From positions 2,108,448 to 2,172,447 of the forward strand of contig SCFE01000036.1 in the NCBI GenBank assembly GCA_004352715.1: 64,000 nt of DNA. The letters run 5' to 3'. This document shows positions 34,745 to 45,470 of this stretch, piece after piece. Below the pieces are notes generated by a model. The model saw nothing but the letters and a program-made list of their open reading frames with translations. It did no database searches and was not told the DNA's origin. Position numbers and translations under genes: made by a program. This DNA comes from Hofstenia miamia (taxonomy: Eukaryota; Xenacoelomorpha; Acoela). Positions within the stretch are counted from its first letter, which is position 1. Every line of letters begins with the position of its first letter.

Positions 34745-35310
34745 TAATCTGCACAAGATGTTGCAATTAAGCGAGAAAAATAAAATTTATTATTTATTCT
34801 ATTTAAAAATATCTCATACATAATTGTTTTATAATAAGGTCTAATTTGTTCTTGTCTGATGATATTTAAGACTTGCAAAATGGTGTTGATAGGTGTGTCC
34901 AGTAGTCTGCAACCTTCTGAAATGTCTGTTTAGTGTTGTAATCATCATGAAAGATGAAAGTTTGACAAGAATTTTCCGTTTGCATAAAGAATTAAAAATA
35001 TCATCTATTGCTTAGCTTTTTAATACTAAAATTAGACAACCTGACTGTTTGTTGTTCTTGTATTAAAAATATGTTATTAGTATTAATTTTCAATTTCATC
35101 CTTTGCGTTAATTTTAAAATGACTGCAAGATTAGGACACTGCATTCTAAACCGTTGTAGTATGATCTTACACATCATTCCTAAAAGATTGTTTTTCACAG
35201 TTCCGTCACTTATTAATTCCGAGAATACATTATATAATGGATGCCGCTTAAAGTTTACTATTTTGTTAATTTGATATGATGTCTGGATGCAAAAAATATC
35301 TAATTATATG
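34745..35310 (-). pseudogene. Unclassified degenerate coding-like stretch
   Basis: Two long minus-strand open frames lie in succession. One runs from about 35310 to 35001 without a stop and encodes a basic, helix-like sequence including HPLYNVFSELISDGTVKNN and MQCPNLAVILKLTQRMKLK. The other, about 34940 to 34745, encodes GCRLLDTPINTILQVLNII and RPYYKTIMYEIFLNRI. In DNA this AT-rich, 300-base open runs are unusual. I recognise no family. It may be an eroded transposon gene or exons of an unknown gene. Confidence 0.25.
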
Positions 35311-38040
35311 CCGACTTGATTGTAATTACAAAATGGAAGGGAAGTTAGCTTTGAGTGGTCCTTGTTTCTCTATACTCCATCACTTAGGACATGTTGTATT
35401 ACATTGCTTTGTGCACCTGATGGGTAATGTATCTGATACATTGGGCACAAAGGTACCATGAGATAAAATGTTTGGAAAAAATTCAAAAAACTATATTTAA
35501 GCAGTTTTGCTGACGTCAAAATTTTTTTACAAAAAATGTGGTAAAAATGCTAAAAGATGTTTTATGTCAAAATGTGAAATTATTTTTGGGAAATTTAATA
35601 TTGTTATATTCAAAACACAAATTATAAGGTCTAGTAATGACATATTTTCATTTTTAATTTGTAGTTATTAATGCAGATATCAGCATTTTTGCAGCCAGTG
35701 CAGCTTTTATATTTACATATTTAAATAAATGTCAATCGCTGTAGGCAAAATAGTCATAATTCCTTAACCAAAATGCCTTCACCCTAAATTTTTCGCAGAA
35801 TGTGTAAAACTAAATTTAATGCGGCGAAAGGTTCAGTCAACCGTTCAAGTTTGATTTAAAAAAAATTCACATGAAGGTAAATTTACCCCCTCCCCTTGTG
35901 AAGAATAGGGTTATGTGCCTTGGTTTTGCCACAGATGGAAATTTTCCCTTTCGAAATGAAATTTATTAATAGATTATTTTCTTCAAGAAAGTAGTCATAT
36001 TAAAATTAATAGGTTCTCTTAAGCTTAATTTAAAACCTAAAGAATTTATATTATTATTGTGCTCTGTTTCCACTATCAGCTGATTATACATCTGAACTAT
36101 CTTAAATGCCAATGCCGACCTCAATGGCACCCCAAGGCTTTTATTAGGGCGGGCTATCTTTGGTAAAGAAAAAAATTAAGTTTAGCATCAGCTAAATTTC
36201 AGAGCTCCTATGTGGTATTAAGTTTAAAATTAACTACTTTAGAAGATGTTTAAACCTAAGAGAAGTGTTTATGAGTTTTTGGTGTAGCGAGTACCGCAAG
36301 AATTTGACAAACATGTTGAAAAATAGTGTCTCAGTAGTGGAAGTTATGGATGAATATTTTCCAATGAAACAAATATTTTCATAATACTTTGTATTTTTTG
36401 CTGACTACTATGTAACGAGTAGACATGTGCACGGGCAAGGCTTTAATCATTGTTGTCAAGACCGCCCATACCACTTGCCGACCCCACGGTGCGTAATGAT
36501 AATTTTGCTTTTTATTAACATTGAGAATGAATTCGAATGGGATAATCCGGTCCGCATTTTTCCTTCAAGCAAAGACATAAAATATGTTGAGTCTAATTCC
36601 TTCGATAATTAGGTTCATAACTTAACAATAAGAGATGAAATTCTCTTTTCGAACCTTGAAGAGAAGTTAAATTTTATATAATTATTGCCCGTACCTATAA
36701 AAATAGGCCCTTGGATTGTCCGAGCCTGTACGCTAAGCCCGTTATGCCTGTAGCTAAATTTATATAACTAAAATTGCTTGATGCAACCTCAAAACCTTCA
36801 ACTGTGCTATTAAAAATACATACTTAAATTGTAATAACCATCAATGAAATTTACATCAATAACAAAATTAAGATATTGTTGGTATCACTGAGAAGTTCAA
36901 TTTTACATTTATAATTTCATAATTAAGCGTGCTTTCAAACATCACAACCATAATCAGGGCTTGGTTATACATGGTTAAATCAAATAGCATATTTTTACGC
37001 AAATTTGGACACAGTTTTCCTTGCCGTATATTTCTATGATAGCACGCATACATATGTATTCCATCGTATTTTACGCGCGAATGCCAAATATTTCAATGAA
37101 TTGTATTTGTTCCTGCAATAACACCTCGAAACTGAAGACTAAAATATATTGAAACTTATTTACTAGTTGGATTACAACTTAATGTAGGAATTGCATTTCA
37201 TTACGGTATCTCTCAATTTCTACATGAAGCTATAATGCAACTGAAGAGGCCGTTACTTCTTTGCAATCAACTTAAGCACTCGATAATGTCATATAACTAA
37301 TACTAATACAGAGGGAAGGGAGAGTTGCGAAGAAAAGCTGGATGCTGTTTTTACATGAAATCTCGAATTACTATCCATGAGAGTTCTTATCAAGTTATAG
37401 AGAAGATAAAATCCATGCAAATAATGTTAATCCTTTAAATGCTCCTCTATGAAAGGTGGCTTTAGCCTAGTTGGATCAAATTCAAGCACCATAACGAATG
37501 TTCATGACAATTGCTCATTTGAAGCAAAATGTATGTGTCTATTGGTAAAAAGTGAATACTTGGTAATAAAATGTCTACACCCATTAATGTAGTTTTACGC
37601 AAATTTTAAAGCATATTTTTGAAATTTCAAAACATTGACGCATATTTCGACATATTTTTAGTCATATAAATCCGGAGCTTGACCATACCTGAAAACACAT
37701 CAATCAGAGTGAAAAAATTGAATCAAAACTACATTGCAGTGCTTGTATGACATTGTATAAGTAAATTACATTAATTCGTTACGTTTTTTTACGTTACAAT
37801 ATAATGTTCATAAGTATTATATTATCATTAATGAAATATCGGATGACAGTGGAATTGAATTCTTAAAATTGATGAAGGCAATGAATTTTTTGTGTAATAT
37901 TTACGAATTTTATTAAATTTAGCATATTTTTATATAAATTTCTAGCATTTCCAAGCCACAACTCATGCATTTTCAAATGATTTTTAAATAAATAATGGCG
38001 ATTTTCATGGTCNAAGCTTTCCCATGTTTTAATGATATAT
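35311..38040. other. Intergenic, no gene seen
   Basis: AT-rich. Segment 37863-38012, before a single N, recurs at 38696-38826 inside the neighbouring repeat array, so the array may extend into it. Confidence 0.4.
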
Positions 38041-38135
38041 AACCCTAACTGCAATTCCTAATCAGGCCTCTAACCCTAATTGAGTTTCTAACCCTAATTG
38101 GAATTATAACCCTAACCTCGCTAACCCTAGTTGAT
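38041..38135. repeat. Interrupted telomere-like AACCCTAA repeats
   Basis: CTAACCCTAA-type words occur five times in about 95 bp, spaced roughly 20 bp apart by AT-rich filler. The core is the metazoan telomere hexamer in the CCCTAA sense, but it is never in perfect tandem. Confidence 0.6.
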
Positions 38136-38140
38136 GTCAG

Positions 38141-39060
38141 GTTCGGGCTGATAGTTTACTTTTTTCCCATATTCCAATTTAAAATTATTTCCGATTTTTT
38201 TTAAAATTTAGCAGTTTTCTTAAGCAAATTTATAGCTATTTTCAAACAGATTGCAATTTCCATGTTCAGGCTGACCATTTTTAGATGAAATTTCGCAAAA
38301 TATTTGCAATTTTTAGAATCTTGCCAACATTTGTTCAATATTTTAATGCCGTGTTCAGGCTGAAGATTTTCAAGTTAAAATACACAAAATATATGCCAAT
38401 TTTATGATATTTNCAATTTAAAATTATTTCCGATTTTTTTTAAAATTTAGCAGTTTTCTTAAGCAAATTTATAGCTATTTTCAAACAGATTGCAATTTCC
38501 ATGTTCAGGCTGACCATTTTAGATGAAATTTTGACAATTATTTGCAATTTTTAGAATCTTGCCAACATTTGTTCAATATTTTAATGCCGTGTTCGGCATG
38601 AAGATTTTCAAGTTAAAATACACAAAATATATGCCAATTTTATGATATTTTGTCGTTTATTTTGCTAATTTATTGCCAGGTTCAGGCTGACAATTTCCTA
38701 ATTCTGCAAATATATTTACGAATTTTATTAAATTTAGCATATTTTTATATAAATTTCTAGCATTTCCAAGCCACAACTCATGCATTTTCAAATGATTTTT
38801 TAATAAATAATGGCGATTTTCATGGTCACATTATTATTTCGATTTTAATGCAGTGCCGCGTTCAGGCTGACATTTTTATATTGCAATTTTTTAAAATATT
38901 GCTAATTTTTTTAAATACGTAATTTTTTATTATTAGTCAAGTGCCATGTTCAGGCTGACAGTTTTTATGCTAAAATATTTTAAGATTTCTGCGATTTTAA
39001 GGTTTTTGCTATTTTTTAATATTATTTTATTGACGGGTTCAGGCTGACCATTTTAATTTG
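38141..39060. repeat. Diverged AT-rich array, 88-90 bp period with GTTCAGGCTGAC core
   Basis: The core GTTCAGGCTGA(C/A) starts at 38264, 38353, 38503, 38591 (variant), 38680, 38860, 38948 and 39037, with a variant at 38141. The steps are 89, 88, 89, 180 (two units), 88 and 89. The exception, 38353 to 38503, spans a single N at 38413, where two overlapping contigs were joined. Between cores the units are AT-rich and poorly conserved. Confidence 0.85.
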
Positions 39061-39082
39061 AAAATTTCTCACATTTTTGCGC

Positions 39083-39625
39083 TACATCTATAATTTTGCA
39101 CTCCGCTAAAGTATATATAATTTTAATGTATAAATGTGTATTACGTACATTATTTTTCTCGATTGTTTAGGTAGACTACATAATTGAGAAGAAATAATTC
39201 TGAAGAAATAGTTCATTTCAGATGCACTTGCAATGCTCAACTTAGGCTACAGAATTTGTAAAATACATGAATTTGGTATTCAATAATTGTTCAGGAATTG
39301 AAAACTTCTTGAGCAATTATATTTAGATTTTAATTTGGAAGTAATACTATATGAATTTAATATCAAATAATCAATGTTTTCAAATTTTACTGCAAGTAAA
39401 TAAATAGAATGTAGTATATGTAGATGTATTATAGTGAGCATATAATCTCGTTTATTTCTATGCATCATTTGAGAGAGTGAATGATAATGCGTCATTGGAC
39501 CGGAGCTATTATTTCAAACATCGCAATAAATTGAGTTCATTTAATTTCAAATAATATTTTGTACATATTTAATTTCACTATACTACGTTCCCGCTAGAGG
39601 GCTTGTAAATCACTAAATTAAATTT
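39083..39625. repeat. Dispersed repeat (copy 1 of the 39.1/46.1 kb family)
   Basis: GCTACATCTATAATTTT onward to CTAGAGGGCTTGTAAAT matches 46051-46606 in the same orientation, with small indels. The shared part includes a GTGTATTACGTACATTATT segment and the phrase CATTGGACCGGAGCTATTA. No ORF. Confidence 0.75.
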
Positions 39626-39847
39626 CGTGCAATGGTTTTAAATACAAATTAAGATATATGGGTCCACACAAAGTCACATATTGTGCAATTCACAAAAATA
39701 CTTTGAAGTAAATCACTGAATTTTATATAGACTTTCCTCCCTTGTAAAAATCATTCTATGTATTGATATACGCACCCTATGAATAGATATTTGCTACTGC
39801 AAATGCATAAATTTGGCTCTAGCTCCCAGACGGAAATTGGGAACAGC

Positions 39848-40042
39848 AGGAGTGAAAACAGTGCCTCCTTGGTGAAGGTAGCAAATAAAAATACCAATTT
39901 AGATATAGAGATGGACAAAAATTCACCCATTATTGATTTCAATTTCAAATGTGCAAAAAATGAGGTAAGAGCGCCTAAGTGGCTGTTCCATTATGCTTGT
40001 TCGACTGGGGTAAAAAAGACCCCAAACAACTATTAGCTAGTA
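39848..40042 (+). repeat. Dispersed repeat (copy 2 of the 27.2/39.8 kb family)
   Basis: Matches 27188-27385 in the same orientation over about 195 bp. Confidence 0.65.
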
Positions 40043-40299
40043 TTTGTCTTTCCAACAATTAACCATTAATTCAACCTTTGCCGACCTGGTTTTGTTTTAT
40101 ACCATATTACCCATTTTACACTACAAGGGCATAGCCATAACTATTAATTACTTACACTTATCTATGTATTAATGCAGCTTAAGATGTGTTCCCTCTATTG
40201 ACTTATATCAGCAGTTATTAATCGAAAATGCAATTATTTTCTTTCAAATTGGTGATTTTTTATCATCCGATTTTTTATAAGAAAAAGTGGAGTTGGAAT

Positions 40300-40700
40300 A
40301 ATGTTCAGATTATCGATTTTTTATCAGATGATAAATTATCATCTTTTGATTGACAGTAAGAAAAACAAGAACATCTGCTTATGGATTGGTTTGTTTTGGA
40401 ATGTAAACAATGTTTACATGTTTTGAAGTTGAAAATTTCAACAACAATAATTTACGTTTTGGAATGTCTGTTCCCTACTTGAGAAGTAAGCAATTAGTTT
40501 CAAGTAGCTATTCGACTAGTTTTAGTACCGTTCAGACTATCGACTTTTATCAGCTGATAAATTATCAAATGACAGTAATCTGGCTGTTTTGCCAAAAAAT
40601 CAGATGGAGGGTTCAGACTATCTACTTTTATCAGCCAATAAAAAGCAGATAATAGAGTGCTCACACTATTGACTTTTATCGCCAATTTCTTGACAGATGA
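40300..40700. repeat. Cluster of TTCAGACTATCGA / TTATCAGCTGATAA words
   Basis: GTTCAGA(T/C)TATC occurs at 40303, 40530 and 40610, with a variant at 40660. Each is followed by TTTTATCAG and a palindromic TTATCAGCTGATAA-like word. The pattern suggests a MITE or a short irregular tandem repeat. Confidence 0.45.
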
Positions 40701-40955
40701 TAAAAGCACACCTTTAGTAGCTAAATTGTTAGTGTTTGCAGGTTGTGCTGGGTTACTCTCATGGGTGCGTTCATCAAATCATATTTCGAGAAGATTTCAA
40801 AAAATTAGGGTTTCAGTAGGTTTTGTTTTTGCATTGTTTTTCCAGCCACTGGGATCAAAGGTAACATGTACAGTACTGTGGTAGTAATCTCTGCTGAGTT
40901 TTGGTAGGAAGGAATCCAGGTAGAACACAATTGTGTTAATTTGACGACGTTTTTC

Positions 40956-41462
40956 TCAGTCAATAATAGTGGGTAGAGCTTTGCTGTTGACTTTGTTTTC
41001 ACCCACTGTTAAGATTTTAGAGAAAGTTTCTCTCATTTGTTCTGAGATGTTGTTGTGGGTAATATAGCAGCAACTCCTTGAGGCAATGAAATACAGGTGG
41101 ATGGTTTCACCTTCTATTAGTGAGAGTTGCTGTTTATGTTGATCAAAACAAGAGTCTTGGCAACTGTTCAAAGTTTTAGAAGCTTGAGATGGTATTTTAG
41201 TTAGAATGCAACATTTGACTGGTATGTGGGAAGAGGTTTCACCCACCCTTTTGTGTACAGTAGAAGTAGATGTCATTGGTTGTTGATTGTAGTCAGTAGC
41301 TGAGGACGTCCTTACGTTAGAGACATCTGATGATTGATTGTGAATCCTGAAGGAACCTGAGAACAACCTGCAGGGAGATTCAGATGTTCTTGAGATTGGT
41401 TTACATGCTTTTCCATGACTGCTCCAGTGGGGACTGTGGATAGCAGCTTTCTGCTTCATCAT
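40956..41462 (-). CDS. Unidentified ORF downstream of the Gypsy integrase (168 aa)
   Basis: This open frame lies just 3' of the integrase remnants on the same strand, where some Gypsy elements carry an extra gene and others have the 3' LTR. It is serine-rich at the start and includes a Cys-containing middle (LNSCQDSCFDQH) and a SRSCCYITHNNISEQMRETF segment. There is no clear signal peptide or membrane anchor. It could be a third ORF of the element, a remnant of one, or LTR sequence that happens to be open. Confidence 0.3.
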   Translation of the reverse strand: MMKQKAAIHSPHWSSHGKACKPISRTSESPCRLFSGSFRIHNQSSDVSNVRTSSATDYNQQPMTSTSTVHKRVGETSSHIPVKCCILTKIPSQASKTLNSCQDSCFDQHKQQLSLIEGETIHLYFIASRSCCYITHNNISEQMRETFSKILTVGENKVNSKALPTIID

Positions 41463-41583
41463 TTGAGATATCTAAAGGCAATGTAGCAATGTTAATAGAC
41501 CAGTCTTTATAATTAATATTAGATTTAGCAATGCATTTAGGTTGTGTGCGCAAGCATATTGGGGAAGAAAGATCATGTTGGAA

Positions 41584-42870
41584 TTAATTGTCAAAAGAGT
41601 CTTCTTCCACTCTTGTGCAGCCAGGGGTATGATAGAATTCATTGTTATCTGATTTAATTAATTCAAATTCTTTTAGACTAGAAATGGTAGCATGTTCAAT
41701 GTTACATGCCACTCTTTTGATATTATAGAAGCAGGTGATTTTCTTATCCAGTTCATAGTTGTTGTGAGAAAGAACTCTTGTAATATTAAGTGGGCCTCCC
41801 AATTAAACACTAGTTTTCTGACTTGTTTTTCATCAATAATGACTGTGGGAATGTATACAGAGACTTTGTCTCCAATTTGGTATGGTTCACCATAGATTTT
41901 TGTGTTGAAGTAGTGTTGTTGTCGTATAGCACTTTTCTCTGTGCAAGCACACATTGTTTCATGGGTTTTCGTGATGTTTGTTATTAGTTGCTTGCATAAT
42001 TGTTGTCAATTGGGCTGCAGTAGCCTTGGAAGAGCATGGAGACCAGAGTGGGTGCTTCATGTCCATACATAGCTTTGTATGGTGAGATTTTCTTCATGGA
42101 ATGAGTGGAAGTGTTGTAAAAGTATTCCACTGGTGGTGAGATTTCACGCCATTTTTTTCCACCTACATGTGCAGTGACTGTTCACATTAATTTCAAGAGA
42201 GTTTGATTTACAAGTTCTAAAGCACCATTTGCTTGAGGGTGATTTATCATTGTGTGTGGAGTATCTCAAGTTTTGATGCTAGAGTTTGAAAGAGGCAACT
42301 TTCAAATTGTTTACTTTGATTGGTAATTAGTTGTGTCATTGGGCCAAACACATACACCCAGTTGTTAAGATTTGCTTCTGCTGTAGTTTGTGCTGTGATA
42401 TTTTTTAGAGGTATCATATTACAGTATTTAGTGAAGTGATCCACCATTATGAGTACGTAGGTGTAACCCTCATCATCCTTTGATAGTTGTTCTATATTGG
42501 CATTGACGATTTTATTGGTGTAGTTAGCTTGTAGTTTTTCAAGTTCAGCTCATTGACCTGGAAAACAAGATTTATTGAGAAGGATACATGATTGGCATTT
42601 GTTAATGACTTCCTCTATTTGTTGGTCATAGGTAGTGTGTCACAAAGTTTTTGTGTATCATTAGTTCCATTTGGTACACACCTTTGTGACCTTGTTCATG
42701 CACTTTACAAATGACTTCTTGTTTGTAGTATTCTGGTAATGCTATCCAGTTTTGTGTTGTTGATGCTGCATAGAGGATGCCTGAATCTGTTAGTTTCCAT
42801 TTATGTTTGTGGAAGTGTCTAGTTGACACTGAATCCATTACAAATGTAGGGTCTTTGAGACAAATCATTA
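41584..42870 (-). pseudogene. Gypsy integrase, broken
   Basis: Visible pieces are the HEQGHKGVY zinc-binding region, VDHFTKYCNMIPLKNI (around the first catalytic Asp), the FGPMTQLITNQ segment, where the second catalytic Asp reads Asn (codon at 42319-42321), and a C-terminal GEPYQIGDKV followed by a degraded GPY/F module. Stops, for instance near 42556, and frameshifts interrupt it. Integrase would insert the cDNA copy; this one cannot. Confidence 0.8.
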
Positions 42871-43019
42871 TCTGGCTAAGGATTTTGTCATTTGTTTGAG
42901 CTTTAGATATTTCCTCTGCAATTATTGATAGTAGAGGTTTTATCAGGTGTCCATTTTTATCAGTGTTGATATCTGGGAGTTGATTGTATTGGCACTGCAG
43001 TATAAAATAGAAGTTTCTT

Positions 43020-43447
43020 CATGGACCTTGTTGTTTCTTCATATCACATTAGTATTGGGGCAATGCTGTTAAAATATTGGCATTTGTGTGCAACTTGCCT
43101 TTCCAGTGTTCTATGGTGAAGTTAAAATCATTGAGATATTCTATCCACTGAGCAATGATAGTTGAGCAATCTCCTGCATATTTCTTGAGCCAACAGAGGC
43201 TACTGTTGTTGGTACATACTGCGAAATTTTTTTCGCCAATGAGAAAGTGTCAGAATTTTTTAAGAGATTCTATAAGTGCCAGTATTTCTAGTTTAGTTGC
43301 ACCATAGTTGAGTTTGCTAGTATTTAGTTTTTGGCTAAACCATTGTATGGGCTGTTCTTCTCCATTTTGAATTTGACTCAGTGTGGCTCCAATTGCAACT
43401 GTACTCGTGTTGCAGTTGTGTATGAAAGGATCATTTGGTGTGGGCAA
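43020..43447 (-). pseudogene. Gypsy RNase H domain, broken
   Basis: The frame shows NTSTVAIGATLSQ at the first catalytic site, with Asn for Asp (codon 43409-43411), then QPIQWFSQKL and TKLEILALIESLKKF. After an in-frame TGA near 43257 it continues with NNSSLCWL and FTIEHWKGKLHTNANIL, whose catalytic Asp also reads Asn. Confidence 0.8.
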
Positions 43448-43466
43448 ATTTAGTGGCTTGATATTT

Positions 43467-44196
43467 TTATAAAGATTTTTTAAATGTGTCTAGCTCTTCC
43501 TGGTGTTGCCAGGTCCATTCAAAATGATTTTGCTTTTTGAGGAGGTTTGACATGTGACGTGTTTTTTCAGCTAGATTTGGAATAAACATGTGGTAGTAGT
43601 TTATAAAGCCAAGAATGCGCTGGACGTCTTTGATAGAGCACGGGGCTTGTATTTCATCTATTAGCTGTTTGGCATTGTCTTTAATAGTGATCTTTCCTTC
43701 TGTTATATTTCTGCCTAGGAAGATTATGGAATTTGTTGCAATGTAGCATTTCTTAGCATTAACTCGTAGGCCAGCTTTGAATATAAGTCTTAGTATTGTA
43801 TCTAGTTGTTGTGAGTAAGAGGTGGCATCGCGAGAGCCTATAAGGATGTTGTTGATGTATGCGGCCACACCTTCTGACAGTTTACAGTATTTTCGTGTTA
43901 GTATCTTTGTGACATATTGTTGAAACATTGCAAAGGCCATGTGAAGCAATTTGAATAAACCATAAGGTGTGATGAAGGCAGTTTTTTCTGTCTTCCTCTC
44001 TCATTGGTACCTGCCCATAGGCTTTGCATAAATTCACTGTTGAAAAGATTTTATATTTGGCAGCATTGTATAGAATGTCATCCACTTGTGGGAGGGGGTA
44101 CACGTCCTTTTTTGTGATGCTGTTTAGTTGTCTGAAATCACAGATGGTGTTTATTGCCTTGTTTGATGAAGACTGTTGATGAGGCATATGGTTCAT
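43467..44196 (-). pseudogene. Gypsy reverse transcriptase, broken
   Basis: Motifs include CDFRQLNSITKKDVYPLPQVDD, shown here in two parts as CDFRQLNSIT and KKDVYPLPQVDD, then AFITPYGLFK, AAYINNILIG, FLGRNITEG and LGFINYYHMFIPN. The motif C box reads Y-I-N-N instead of Y-x-D-D (codons 43848-43853). The stretch between GLFK and MFQQ is short by about six residues, so part of motif B is deleted. Confidence 0.85.
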
Positions 44197-44199
44197 TCA

Positions 44200-44853
44200 T
44201 AGAAGCAACAAATTTATCATAATTAGTTTTAATATTAGTGTTGAGTGCAATGTAGAGCACAGTCTTTTAGAAATAGAGGCATTTGTGTAGCTCCATTTTG
44301 TTTTGTACCATGTTGTTGTACAAGATAGATTTCAAAGAGTACGATCCACTCTCGAAATGTTTGTCCTTTTATATCAAATTTGGCGGTAAAATATTGTGGC
44401 ATCTTGTGAAGTTTAAGATCAGTTTTTAAAGGTTCATCTGGTAGCATTGATATACGTTTCTTTAATTTTTTTTTGGAGTTACTGGCATCGGCGATGCTGT
44501 TGGTGGTGATATTGGTCAGAAGGCCAAAAGACTTGGTGGCAGCGACAGTGGATTAGTGTTCTGCATTGGTTCATTGAAAGTTTTGACGTCTGGCTGCATT
44601 GGAGACAGTGTAAGGTTAGTATCAGGTTTCATTAAGTTCGTAATAGTTTCTAATATATTAGTTCTGAATACATTTAGATTTTCTTGCATTGATGATTCAA
44701 ATCTTTGGAACTGTTCTTGCGTCACAAAATTTTCTTTACTTTGGGAAGACGATGATTGAGACAATTGTCTCTCTAGAGCGGATATTTTATTTTCCATATC
44801 ATTTATGTGTTCAGCTTGGTCCATTACTAGTTCAATTAATTCAGGTTTAGTTA
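44200..44853 (-). pseudogene. Gypsy gag fragment, N-terminal and central part
   Basis: From the gap edge the frame encodes a coiled-coil-like stretch (ELVMDQAEHINDMENKI, then ALERQLSQ and a Ser/Gln run), a methionine-rich linker, and after a shift FTAKFDIKGQTFREWIVLFE, like the start of a capsid domain. It merges near 44175 with RT-derived sequence. Confidence 0.65.
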
Positions 44854-45230
44854 NNNNNNNNNNNNNNNNNNNNNNNNNNNNNNNNNNNNNNNNNNNNNNN
44901 NNNNNNNNNNNNNNNNNNNNNNNNNNNNNNNNNNNNNNNNNNNNNNNNNNNNNNNNNNNNNNNNNNNNNNNNNNNNNNNNNNNNNNNNNNNNNNNNNNNN
45001 NNNNNNNNNNNNNNNNNNNNNNNNNNNNNNNNNNNNNNNNNNNNNNNNNNNNNNNNNNNNNNNNNNNNNNNNNNNNNNNNNNNNNNNNNNNNNNNNNNNN
45101 NNNNNNNNNNNNNNNNNNNNNNNNNNNNNNNNNNNNNNNNNNNNNNNNNNNNNNNNNNNNNNNNNNNNNNNNNNNNNNNNNNNNNNNNNNNNNNNNNNNN
45201 NNNNNNNNNNNNNNNNNNNNNNNNNNNNNN
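44854..45230. other. Assembly gap (377 N) in gag
   Basis: The sequence on the left edge (44610-44853) recurs unchanged at 46984-47227, so the gap and what follows include a misjoin or a duplicated contig end. Confidence 0.85.
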
Positions 45231-45269
45231 ATAATTTTTTTAATGTTTTTTCCAATTTTCAAATCATTG

Positions 45270-45470
45270 GGACTATCTTAAAACATGTGTTTAAATTACA
45301 AGCGCGATATCGCAATCTCTCTGTGTGAATACCCTCCTTTATTTCCTCTTGTTTAAATCTCAAGATTGGCTTTATCGCTCGCTTTCTGTGTGAATTCAAC
45401 TATCTTAAAACATGTGTTAAAAATACAAGCGCTATATCGCAAGCTTTCTGTGTGAATGCACCCTAAGAGT
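45270..45470. repeat. Two copies of a short module ending in TGTGTGAAT
   Basis: ACTATCTTAAAACATGTGTT, then TACAAGCGC-ATATCGCAA and CTGTGTGAAT, occur at about 45271 and again at about 45404 (133 bp apart). The module may be the end of a MITE whose terminal word is TTCACACAGA or its complement. Confidence 0.55.

Larger units (their letters stand above)
41584..44853 (-). mobile_element. Degenerate Ty3/Gypsy-type LTR retrotransposon, internal region
   Basis: On the minus strand the order is gag (44853-44200), RT (44196-43467), RNase H (43447 to about 43020), integrase (about 42870-42180) and the GPY/F-like tail (41954-41584). This is the Ty3/Gypsy order. Protease and the gag C-terminus are missing: gag runs directly into the RT finger region near 44175, which implies an internal deletion. 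Numerous stops and shifts are present, and catalytic aspartates in RT, RNase H and integrase read Asn. LTRs are not recognised. The 5' end of gag is repeated at 46976-47260 beyond an N gap. Confidence 0.85.
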
